Origin: Bradyrhizobium sp. CCBAU 51765
GTDB lineage: Bacteria; Pseudomonadota; Alphaproteobacteria; Rhizobiales; Xanthobacteraceae
Length of the DNA: 64,000 nucleotides
Direction of reading: 5' to 3'
Assembly (NCBI RefSeq): GCF_015291725.1
Contig: NZ_CP030038.1
Span: 4,205,001 to 4,269,000 of the forward strand
In this document: one piece after another, positions 1-7,469 of the stretch
Layout of the letters: each line of letters begins with the position of its first letter
Numbering within the stretch: position 1 is the first letter of the stretch
Notes under the pieces: generated by a model
What the model was told of the DNA's origin: nothing
What the model saw: only the letters and a program-made list of their open reading frames with translations
Database searches by the model: none
Program-made: the position numbers and the translations under genes

Positions 1-1023
1 CTTGCCGACGGCCTTTTCCAGGAGGTCCCAGGCCTGATCGCCGTACTTGCCTTTCCACTCGGCATAGAAGCCGGCGGTGCGCAGCTTGTCGCGGAACGGC
101 GCCACGGCCGGCTGGTTGAAGGTCAGACCCTTGCCCGCGAGCTCCTGCTGCAGGCTGGCATTCAGCTTGGCGGTGTCTTCGCGCTCCTTCACGGCCGCGG
201 CGTTGATGTTCTTGGCGACGATGGCGCGCACGTCCTGCGGCAGCTTTTCCCAGGCCCTGCGGTTGGCCAGGAACCAGAAGCCGTCCCACATGTGGTTGGT
301 CAATGAGCAGTACTTCTGCACCTCGTAGAGTTTTGCCGTCGAGATGATCGCGAGCGGGTTCTCCTGGCCCTCGACGATCTTGGTCTGCAGCGCGGAATAG
401 ACCTCGCTGAAATTGATCGAGGCGGGCGCCGCGTCGAGCGCCTTGAACATCGAGGTCCACAGCGGCGACACCGGCACGCGGATCTTGAAGCCCTTGAGGT
501 CGTCCGGCCCGGTGATCGGCTTGGTCGACGACGTGGTCTGGCGGAAGCCGTTGTCCCAGATCCTGTCCATGACCTCGAGGCCGGCCTTCTTGATCTCGCT
601 ACGGACATGGGCGCCGAGATCGCCGTCCATGGCCTTCCAGACCGTGTCGTAGTCCGGGAACGCGAAGCCGATGCCGTTGATGGACGCCGCCGGCACCAGG
701 GTCGACAGGATCAGTCCTGACAGCGTGAAGAACTCGACGCCGCCGGAGCGGATCTGGCTCAGCATGTCGGTGTCGGACCCGAGCTGGTTGTTCGGGAAGA
801 TCTGGAGGTCGAACTTGCCGCCGGTCTCGCTTTTGATCGCCGCAGCCATTTCCTTGGCGCGTACGTTCATCGGATGGGTGTCGGGCAGGTTGTTGGCATA
901 TTTGTAGGTGAACTCGGCGCTCTGGGCGCGGGCCACATGGGGCGCACTGAGGCCGCCCAGAGCCGCGGTCGCGGCGGAGGCCTTGAGAAGCGTGCGTCGG
1001 GAAAAGCGCGTCGAAAAGACCAT
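1..1023 (-). CDS. TRAP transporter solute-binding protein, DctP family (3' end outside window)
   Basis: Periplasmic substrate-capture subunit of a tripartite ATP-independent (TRAP) importer, which hands carboxylate-type solutes to DctQ/DctM membrane partners. The 341 residues visible begin with a twin-arginine-like leader (SRRTLLKAS, then an Ala/Gly-rich h-region ending near ARAQS), so Tat export is likely. The mature part has the DctP look: YANNLPDTHPMN near the N-terminus, the Q-I-R-S-G-G-V-E-F-F helix, a K-I-R-V-P strand and a WDGFWFLANRRAWEKLP segment near the C-terminal third. The ATG at 1021-1023 is preceded by a GAGGAAG Shine-Dalgarno about 8 nt upstream. The stop codon and any dctQM genes lie beyond the left edge. 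The ligand cannot be predicted from what is visible. Confidence 0.93.
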   Translation of the reverse strand, partial: MVFSTRFSRRTLLKASAATAALGGLSAPHVARAQSAEFTYKYANNLPDTHPMNVRAKEMAAAIKSETGGKFDLQIFPNNQLGSDTDMLSQIRSGGVEFFTLSGLILSTLVPAASINGIGFAFPDYDTVWKAMDGDLGAHVRSEIKKAGLEVMDRIWDNGFRQTTSSTKPITGPDDLKGFKIRVPVSPLWTSMFKALDAAPASINFSEVYSALQTKIVEGQENPLAIISTAKLYEVQKYCSLTNHMWDGFWFLANRRAWEKLPQDVRAIVAKNINAAAVKEREDTAKLNASLQQELAGKGLTFNQPAVAPFRDKLRTAGFYAEWKGKYGDQAWDLLEKAVGK

Positions 1024-1340
1024 GGGTCTGCTTCCTCGGAAGGTTTGTTGTTGTTCTGAGATGCAAACCTATACGGACGGTCGGTCTTCAGGTCATCTGC
1101 GATCTCGCGAGGCCTCGCTTATTGCAGCCGGATAACGTCACGGCAATATCGGCTTTCGGCACACGGGGCCTGACAAAAAGTGCGAAAACAACCCCATGCA
1201 CAGTAGCCGTCAAGTGCTTTGGACGATGGTCGAGCGCAAGACCCGAAACGGCGCTGGAGCGAAGGTGCAATGAGAGGAATTTCACCTAAATATCTGATCC
1301 AATTGTATATATAGATATTCCATAATATACCTTATGCGAA
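1024..1340. other. Intergenic region with AT-rich tract
   Basis: No gene is supported here. The proximal part is the leader and ribosome binding site of the TRAP gene. The stretch from about 1280 to 1340 is strikingly AT-rich compared with the surrounding high-GC DNA (a run resembling TATATATAGATATT). It lies at the junction with gene debris, so it may be a promoter, a recombination scar or both. No clear -35/-10 pair was assigned. Confidence 0.5.
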
Positions 1341-1733
1341 TTACGGATTAGGCGCGCAGCGTTGCCTGTCGACTTGGATTGGATCTGAGTCTTTCCGGCT
1401 GGGTTCGAGTTCCGGCCCGATGACGCGGACGATGCCTTGGCCGGATCGACCCACGTCGAACAGGCGGATGCCGGCCTCGGCCACGCCTTCGCGCAGCGAC
1501 GCGATGGTGCGACTGCGACTCTCCGATGTCGCTGGCCGGCCTGGAGCAGTCGAGACGACGTGATCGAGCGTCGCGAAGCACAAATTCGGCTGCGCGAGCG
1601 GCCTGCTGCTCGCTCTCAGGCGCGCGAGCACGGGACCAGATCCATCGTGAAGCAGATGACGGTCGGCGTGCAGCAGCGAGAAGCCGTCACCGAGATCGGC
1701 GATTTCGTGCCCCTTCCATATCTTGTCGTACAT
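1341..1733 (-). pseudogene. Truncated leuC-like remnant (3-isopropylmalate dehydratase large subunit, N-terminal part)
   Basis: The reading frame from the ATG at 1731-1733 starts MYDKIWKGHEI and continues through LLHADRHLLHDG, FATLDHVVSTAP and GIRLFDVGRSGQGIVRVIGPEL. These match the first ~115 residues of aconitase-family LeuC enzymes, which isomerise isopropylmalate in leucine synthesis. After the IGPEL motif the homology ends abruptly and the frame stops at about 130 codons, whereas LeuC is around 470 residues. All three iron-sulphur cysteines, which lie further C-terminal in LeuC, are therefore missing. It sits 11 nt behind a MarR-like tail in the same direction, so the two may have been one operon before decay. 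It may still be transcribed, but it cannot encode an active dehydratase. Confidence 0.75.
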
Positions 1734-1744
1734 CGTTCGCGCCT

Positions 1745-1920
1745 TCACGGCTCGATCTCCGTATTCACATCTGCGTCGGACAGAGCGCCGACATGGACGA
1801 TCAGCCGCTCCGTGATCGTCCAAAGCTGCTCGCGCTCGGCTTCCGTCAGCAGCCTGAGCAAGGCGGCTTGGCGCTGCTGGACGAACGGTAGAATCTTGCG
1901 ATAGGCGACATCGCCTGCCT
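1745..1920 (-). pseudogene. C-terminal remnant of a MarR-family regulator
   Basis: The frame ending at 1745 encodes GDVAYRKILPFVQQRQAALL followed by LLTEAEREQLWTITERLI. This resembles the last two helices of MarR dimerisation domains (a charged helix, then L-T-x-x-E-R-x-x-L). The winged-helix DNA-binding part is not present upstream, where the DNA turns into a palindromic repeat. The fragment directly precedes the leuC remnant. I infer the tail of a deleted regulator; a family assignment from about 55 residues is tentative. Confidence 0.5.
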
Positions 1921-1969
1921 CCGCAAAACAACTATCGGCGGATACGCGGAGATGGCCCCTCACCTCACC

Positions 1970-1995
1970 CCTCTCCCTGTAAGAACGGGGAGAGG
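1970..1995. repeat. REP-like palindrome
   Basis: CCTCTCCC at 1970-1977 and GGGAGAGG at 1988-1995 form a perfect 8-bp inverted repeat around a 10-nt loop. Purine/pyrimidine-skewed palindromes of this kind (CCTCTCCC...GGGAGAGG) are common intergenic repeats in Bradyrhizobium-type genomes. It lies at the edge of the gene debris and could mark a recombination breakpoint. Confidence 0.6.
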
Positions 1996-2044
1996 CAGCA
2001 AGCACACTGACATCGCGACCTACCTGCAGTGCACGATGGCAATC

Positions 2045-2224
2045 TCACGGCCCGTTGGTGCGGCGCGCGGCCTTCGGCGCCTCGTCCTTCAGTTTCTCCA
2101 GCGCGTCGGGCATCATCTGTCCGAACGTCGAGCGACGTTGCGGCAAGCATTGCTGCAGGCCCGGAGCCATCACGCGACGGATCGGTGCGAAGGGCCTGCT
2201 CGCATGCTTCAATGCCGTGAGCAT
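2045..2224 (-). CDS. Small ORF of 59 residues, possible C-terminal gene fragment
   Basis: An ATG-initiated frame encodes a basic polypeptide that includes FAPIRRVMAPGLQQCLPQRR and ends QMMPDALEKLKDEAPKAARR. I do not recognise it. The Ala/Lys-rich tail resembles the end of a larger cytoplasmic protein, and no convincing ribosome binding site precedes the ATG. Given the adjoining MarR and leuC remnants, a truncated gene is at least as likely as a real small protein. Confidence 0.3.
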   Translation of the reverse strand: MLTALKHASRPFAPIRRVMAPGLQQCLPQRRSTFGQMMPDALEKLKDEAPKAARRTNGP

Positions 2225-2464
2225 ATCAGCTTCGCTGCTACCGCAGTTCCTCGGTCACGCTGCTGATCTATTCACCGAACAATATGCGTGCGTATACACG
2301 TCACGACTCTTACAGGAGGGATCGCGCGAGCATCCGCTCAAAACTTCTTAAACGATGTCTTGACAGACATTTTCAGACATCGCAGTTTTAGGTTGAATAG
2401 CCCGCGAATGTTTTTGCTTTTCCGTTTGGTTTGATCTTCCAGGCACCGAACGAGGAGCATTCAG

Positions 2465-5400
2465 ATGACGGCTATTCCTCCCGCCAACGGCGTTACCCTG
2501 CGCGATGGCGACACGATGGACGTCACCGGTGGCGCATCCGTCGACAGGACGTGGATCCTGACCGGCGGCCTGCAGACAGTCGGCGGATCCTCCACGACAA
2601 GCACGGCAACCAACACCACCATCTTCGGCGGCGAGCAGGACGTCATCTCCAATGGCGTCGCCAGCTATACGAGCATCAGCGCGGGCGGCGTCCAACGTGT
2701 CACCGGCGAATTTGTCCACGAAGGTCCAACCCCCGGCACGGTCGATCACACGTCGATCGAGCGCGACGGCGAGCAGGACATCGATGGCGGCATCGCAACG
2801 GCGACGACCGTCAATTCCGAGGGCGTGCAGAACGTGACGAATGGCGGCAGCGCCAGCGGCACGGTCGTCCTTGCCGGCGGTATTCTCAGGGTTTCGGGTG
2901 AAACCGTCGAAACCGCGCCGGTGTTTCCGGAGCCGGTGATCCGAAGCGTCGCGACCGGTGCAATCATCAACTACCAGGGTGAATTCGACGTCACCGGCGG
3001 CGGGACCGCAGTGAACGCGATCGTTCATGGCGGCACCATGACCGTCTCGGGATCGATCCCGGATCCGTTCGCCGACGTCCCCGGCCAGCCGGCCGTCGAC
3101 GCCAGCATGGCGACCGGCACCATCGTCGAAAATGGTGGAACCCTGACCGTCTCGGACGGAGCATTGGTATCCGGCACCATATTGCAAGAATTCGGTACGT
3201 TGAATGTTGATGCAGGCGGCACGGCAACCGGAACGACCATCAATGGTTACGCGACGATGGAACTGTTCGCCGGCGCGACAGCGACCAGCACGACCGTCAA
3301 TCAAGGCGGCACTTTGATCGTGCTTGGCAACGCCGATTTTTCGGGGACGACATTCAACGCCGGCAGCGCTCTCGAGATCGGCGATGGCACGATCGAAAAC
3401 GGATTTACCGTCGCGAACAGTTCGGCGCTCTACGTTTTGGACGGTGGCATCCTCACCGACGGTGTTGTCGCCGCAGGCGGAACGCTCGTCGCTGAAGCCG
3501 GCGCGACCCTTTCCCATACCACCTTCGAAAGTGGCGCGACGTTCATTATCGAATACGGCTACACGGAAGACGGCTTCACCGTGGCCGACGGCGTTCAGTT
3601 CAGGCTGAGCGGCGGCACAGCCACGAACACGACGATATCGACGGGCGGCAAGCAGCTCGTGGGCAGCGGCTTCGGCGACGGAGGCACTGCCACCAACACC
3701 GTCATCAATGGCGGCGAACAGGATGTCGGGTTCCTCGCCACCGCGAGCTACTCCACGATCAATGAGGGCGGCGTCCAGCATATTGCCGGCGTTTACCAAC
3801 ACTACGTGCCGGGTCCAGGTGAGGCCGATCACACTATCATCAACAATGGCGGCGAGCAGGACGTCGATGGCGGCATCGTTACGGCGACCACCGTCAACGC
3901 AGGCGGTGTCCAAAATCTCACCAATGGCGGCACCGCCCACGGCACCATTGTTGAATCGGGTGGCATCATCAACGCTTCGGGAGAGACGATCTACTATCCT
4001 CCGGGAGGCCCGTACGGCCAGGTCATCAGAAGCACGGTTGATTCGGCCGTTGTCGGCAGCGGCGGCGAATTGCACCTGTTCGGGGCCGGGATCGCCACCA
4101 ACGTCACCATTAACGGCGGCGTGATGACGGTTTCGGGATCCATTCCGGATCCCACCGGCGACCCGAACGCACCGGCGGTCGATGCCAGCGTGGCGCGCGG
4201 AACAATCCTCAATTCCGGCAGCCTCTCCGTCTCCGACGACGGTATCGTTAATTCGACGACACTGAACGGCGGCCAGCTCGACGTGCTCGATCAGGGCACC
4301 GCGGACGCGTCGATTATCCATCTTGGCGCCACGGAGCTGGTCGAACCCGGCGGCACTGCCGGCGCCACCACGATCGCCGGCGGCACGCTCGATCTCAAGG
4401 CGGGCGCGATCTCCGACGACACCATCACCTTCTCCGGCCAGGGCACACTCAAGATCGAGCAGCAGCTGGTTTCGGGCTCATCGACCTTTGCAAGCCAGAT
4501 CGCAGGCATCGCGCTCGGTGACCAGATCGATCTTTCCGGCCTGTCCTACACCAGCAGCGCAACGGCGACGCTCTCCGGCTCGACGCTCACGGTCAGCAAC
4601 GGCACGGCCAGCGAGACCTTCAACCTGGCCGACACCTCGGTCACCGGTTTCGGCATCGCGAAAGACAGCTCCGGCGGCATTCTGCTGACGGCCGCGGCGC
4701 TGCCGACCATCACCGGAACCGTGTCGGGACAAACGACCAGCAACGAAGCCGCGATCAATCCGTTCTCCACCGTCACGATCACCGATCCGAATGCAGCCGC
4801 AACGGATAGTCTCATCATCACGCTGGCAGGCGCGGACGGCATCCTGTCCGGGGCAGGCTTGACCGCGCTCGGCAACGGAACCTACGAACTGGCAGCGACC
4901 AGCGCGGCCGACCTGACCGCCGAGTTGCACGCCCTCACCTTCGTGGCCGCGCCGCACGGCGACGGCAGCGTAACGACCACGTTCACGCTGACCGACACAA
5001 GCAGCGCCGGCCTGACCATCAGCGACGCCAACACATCCGTCATCGACACGCATCAATCCGCCCCGACGCCGATCGTCGGCCCGGCATCCGGCTATGCGAC
5101 CATCGAGGGCACGACGGGCAACGACCTCATCCACGCCTACGGCATGTTCAACACCATCCACAATAATGGCGGCAACGACACGATCTATGCCGGAACGTAT
5201 GGCACGGTCGATGTATCGAGCGGCGACAGCACCGTTCATCTGGAAGGGATCGTCAACCACGTCACCGGCGGCGACGGCAACAACACCGTGACGGGATCGA
5301 CAGGCGCCACCACGATTGCGCTCGGCAATGGCAACGACACCATCGACGCCGCCGGATATGGCAACATCATCACGCTCGGCAACGGCAGCGATATTGTCCA

Positions 5401-6103
5401 CCCCGGCGACGGCGCGAGCCGGATAACGGCCGGCGACGGCAACGACAAGGTGACGCTCTCAGGTTATGGCAACACGGTCACGCTCGGGCATGGCGACGAT
5501 GCCGTCACGGGCGGAGACGGCACCAATACCGTCACGCTCGGCAACGGCGACAATACCGTCGATCTCGGCGGGACGGGAAACCAGATCACCGTCGGCTCGG
5601 GAACGAACACGATTACGGCCGGCAGCGGGCTGGCCACCATCGTTGCCGGCGCGGGCCACGATACGATCACGCTTGGCGGTGTCGCCAATCACGTGGTGCT
5701 CAACGAGTCCGAGGCGGAGGTGACGAACCAGGTCGGCCAGGACGTCATCACGGTCAATGGCGGATCGGACCAGTTCAACTTTTCCGGGTTCGACAATCAG
5801 GTGATCATCAATGGTGCGGCCCATGTCAGCATCAACGATCACGGCACCGGTCTGACCGTCTCGATCAACTCCAGCAACCAGATCGATACCATCTCTGGAT
5901 TTGGCAATGACCCGAACGGCGTCGTTGAGCTTGCGAGCGGCATCGGCAACTACCACTCCGTCGCCGACATCATGGGCGCGCTCACCAGCGACGGGCACGG
6001 CGGGACCATGCTTGCGCTGGGAAGCGGTCCCAACGCGGGGTCTGTCGATTTCGTCGACACCGCGATCGCCCAATTGCACGCGTCGAACTTTCTGCTCGTG
6101 TAA
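2465..6103 (+). CDS. Large repetitive adhesin-like protein with AIDA-type repeats and RTX-like region
   Basis: This 1212-residue protein has no N-terminal signal peptide. Residues ~10-650 are short degenerate AIDA-like repeats (recurring GGEQDV, TATTVN, GGVQN and GGT-x-T-x-S), which fold as a beta-helix in autotransporter passengers. A ~200-residue block is duplicated: GGC-GGC-GAG at 2627 and 3710, and SGSIPDP near 3044 and 4130, about 361-362 codons apart. Residues ~745-870 are a beta-rich domain with TLAGADGIL and LTFVAAPHG. Residues ~875-1065 are Gly/Asp/Asn-rich nonapeptide-like repeats (GNGNDTI, GDGNDKV), likely Ca2+-binding. The C-terminus (FVDTAIAQLHASNFLLV) is hydrophobic and hydroxylated, as in type I secretion substrates, and there is no autotransporter barrel. 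I infer a type I-secreted surface or biofilm protein. No exporter genes are in the window. GAGGAG at 2452-2457 lies 7 nt before the ATG. Confidence 0.8.
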   Translation: MTAIPPANGVTLRDGDTMDVTGGASVDRTWILTGGLQTVGGSSTTSTATNTTIFGGEQDVISNGVASYTSISAGGVQRVTGEFVHEGPTPGTVDHTSIERDGEQDIDGGIATATTVNSEGVQNVTNGGSASGTVVLAGGILRVSGETVETAPVFPEPVIRSVATGAIINYQGEFDVTGGGTAVNAIVHGGTMTVSGSIPDPFADVPGQPAVDASMATGTIVENGGTLTVSDGALVSGTILQEFGTLNVDAGGTATGTTINGYATMELFAGATATSTTVNQGGTLIVLGNADFSGTTFNAGSALEIGDGTIENGFTVANSSALYVLDGGILTDGVVAAGGTLVAEAGATLSHTTFESGATFIIEYGYTEDGFTVADGVQFRLSGGTATNTTISTGGKQLVGSGFGDGGTATNTVINGGEQDVGFLATASYSTINEGGVQHIAGVYQHYVPGPGEADHTIINNGGEQDVDGGIVTATTVNAGGVQNLTNGGTAHGTIVESGGIINASGETIYYPPGGPYGQVIRSTVDSAVVGSGGELHLFGAGIATNVTINGGVMTVSGSIPDPTGDPNAPAVDASVARGTILNSGSLSVSDDGIVNSTTLNGGQLDVLDQGTADASIIHLGATELVEPGGTAGATTIAGGTLDLKAGAISDDTITFSGQGTLKIEQQLVSGSSTFASQIAGIALGDQIDLSGLSYTSSATATLSGSTLTVSNGTASETFNLADTSVTGFGIAKDSSGGILLTAAALPTITGTVSGQTTSNEAAINPFSTVTITDPNAAATDSLIITLAGADGILSGAGLTALGNGTYELAATSAADLTAELHALTFVAAPHGDGSVTTTFTLTDTSSAGLTISDANTSVIDTHQSAPTPIVGPASGYATIEGTTGNDLIHAYGMFNTIHNNGGNDTIYAGTYGTVDVSSGDSTVHLEGIVNHVTGGDGNNTVTGSTGATTIALGNGNDTIDAAGYGNIITLGNGSDIVHPGDGASRITAGDGNDKVTLSGYGNTVTLGHGDDAVTGGDGTNTVTLGNGDNTVDLGGTGNQITVGSGTNTITAGSGLATIVAGAGHDTITLGGVANHVVLNESEAEVTNQVGQDVITVNGGSDQFNFSGFDNQVIINGAAHVSINDHGTGLTVSINSSNQIDTISGFGNDPNGVVELASGIGNYHSVADIMGALTSDGHGGTMLALGSGPNAGSVDFVDTAIAQLHASNFLLV

Positions 6104-6887
6104 GACCGCGCCGGGTCGCAAGAGCCGGAGGGTCTGGCCATCGGAGCCGCGAACCTGCACCAAAGAATTGCGGTGCGGAAACGCGGTGCATGCCTTCACG
6201 CCGTGCGTGGCCGAGCTACACCGCTTTCGGCTTTATGCTCTCCTTGCAAGGGGAGGAAGGTCGGCGGCCGTTTCTCGACGAACGCTGTCATTCCTTCCTG
6301 CCATTCGGCACCTCCGATTAGCGTGGTAAGCACTTCCCCGGCGACGGCGAGATGCACATTCATTCGCTCGACTAGTCACGCCGCACGGAGTTGCTACTGG
6401 ACTCGGATGGAACAACGAAAATCGGATGGTTGACTCAGATGGAACCAACATTGACTCGTATCCAGCGCAAAATTCGTCTTTGAATCATTAGTTTTTTCGC
6501 CCCTCAGACTCAGGCTTAACCCGAACCGACATTGCCGCCGGTTGAAACTTCTCTCCTGATCCGAGTCTGTTTTCGGCTTTTGAGCCTGGCCCCTCTACAA
6601 CGCACCGAGCCGCAGGCTTTCTCATTCGAGGAGGTTCGCCGGACGATAGGTCGTGTCTGCGCACCAACGCTCAAACACCGGAGGTGTCGACGGTCTCGTT
6701 CATCCTGAGTCGCCAGCGCCGAAAGCGGGCGCTGCGCCAACGGGTCGCTCGCGTATCCGCCACCGAGAAGATCCGGCCGTCTAGACTAATAGCCGCGCAC
6801 GACCGTCAGTGCACGTGATCCTGGCGCTCGCGGGCGAATGTCAATTGCTGCCCTGCCCTCAGCGAGGATGGTCAAATCCGATGGCGT
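6104..6887. other. Gene-poor region between adhesin and metalloprotein genes
   Basis: About 780 bp with no intact gene of recognised family. It holds a short crotonase-tail remnant (annotated separately) on the minus strand. The rest has short open frames without family resemblance or good ribosome binding sites. A lower-GC patch lies around 6400-6520. It looks like decayed sequence rather than a long regulatory leader. Confidence 0.5.
6196..6363 (-). pseudogene. C-terminal remnant of an enoyl-CoA hydratase/isomerase
   Basis: A 55-codon frame contains GGAEWQEGMTAFVEKRPPTF. The E-G-x-x-A-F-x-E-K-R-P-P-x-F pattern is the characteristic C-terminal end of crotonase-superfamily enzymes. The catalytic core and oxyanion-hole region are absent, and the N-terminal ~18 codons do not look like crotonase. 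I infer the tail of a deleted fatty-acid or aromatic degradation gene. Confidence 0.5.
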
Positions 6888-7448
6888 CTAACCGCCAAAT
6901 CTCTTGACGAGCTTTGAGCCCTTGGCCGTTCTGATCTGCTGGCTGGTCAAATCGCTTCCCGCGCTCAATCCCTTCACCATGAGGTTCTTGACGCGCTGCG
7001 CGGCCTGCTTCTCGTTGGAATAGTCGATCTCGACGTGATCGAGCTCCATCAGATGGCCGAGTTCGTGCGCCCAGGCGCGTCCATTGGCGTGGTCATTGCC
7101 ATACCACTGGACGAAGCTTGCGGGCTCGGGAGAGCCATTCGGGTATGAACCTCCGCCGGCGTTCAGACTTGCGATCGAATTGACCAGGAAGATGTGGACC
7201 GCATTGTCCGCGTCGTGCCGGGAAGCGAGAACGCCCAGCAGGACCTCATCGCTGCTGCGCCTGCTCGGCGCCATGTCGAGCGGCTTTTCCATTATGCAAT
7301 CGCTGATCACGAAGGCGATCTTCGCCTTCGACCAGATCGTATTGACAACATCGAGCGCCTTCTTCGCTGTGTCGCAGTCCCATTGTGCAGGCTCGAGGAC
7401 GCCCCTGTTTGCGAATGGGGTGACATAAAGTCTTAGCGGAATGGACAT
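6888..7448 (-). CDS. Small metzincin-like zinc metalloprotein (HELGH), no signal peptide
   Basis: 186 residues. The segment AWAHELGHLMELDH (His128, Glu129, His132, His138) gives the HExxHxxxxxH zinc-binding pattern of metzincins, with Glu in place of the usual Gly at the turn. It is followed by NLMVKG, a plausible Met-turn, and an LTSQQIRTAKGS tail seen in small zinc endopeptidases of this type. The N-terminus (MSIPLRLYVTPFANRG) is not a signal peptide, so the protein either works in the cytosol or leaves by a route without a Sec leader. It lies 21 bp downstream of, and in the same direction as, the first caspase gene, so the two may be cotranscribed. Substrate unknown. Two larger HExxH proteins lie beyond the T6SS locus. 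Confidence 0.65.
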   Translation of the reverse strand: MSIPLRLYVTPFANRGVLEPAQWDCDTAKKALDVVNTIWSKAKIAFVISDCIMEKPLDMAPSRRSSDEVLLGVLASRHDADNAVHIFLVNSIASLNAGGGSYPNGSPEPASFVQWYGNDHANGRAWAHELGHLMELDHVEIDYSNEKQAAQRVKNLMVKGLSAGSDLTSQQIRTAKGSKLVKRFGG

Positions 7449-7469
7449 GCGCCGGGCTACCGAGCAATC

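Noticed and set aside
1060..1085. Possible TetR-like operator (ACCTATACGGACGGTCGGT) upstream of the TRAP gene
   Set aside because: It resembles a half of ACCGACCGGTCGGT-type palindromes but symmetry is broken and no regulator gene is adjacent.
2348..4321. 657-codon open frame antisense to the adhesin gene
   Set aside because: Frame openness follows from the repetitive GC-rich codons of the sense strand. The sense product has clear repeats, motifs and a ribosome site; the antisense product is low-complexity Arg/Asp/Val sequence with no domain.
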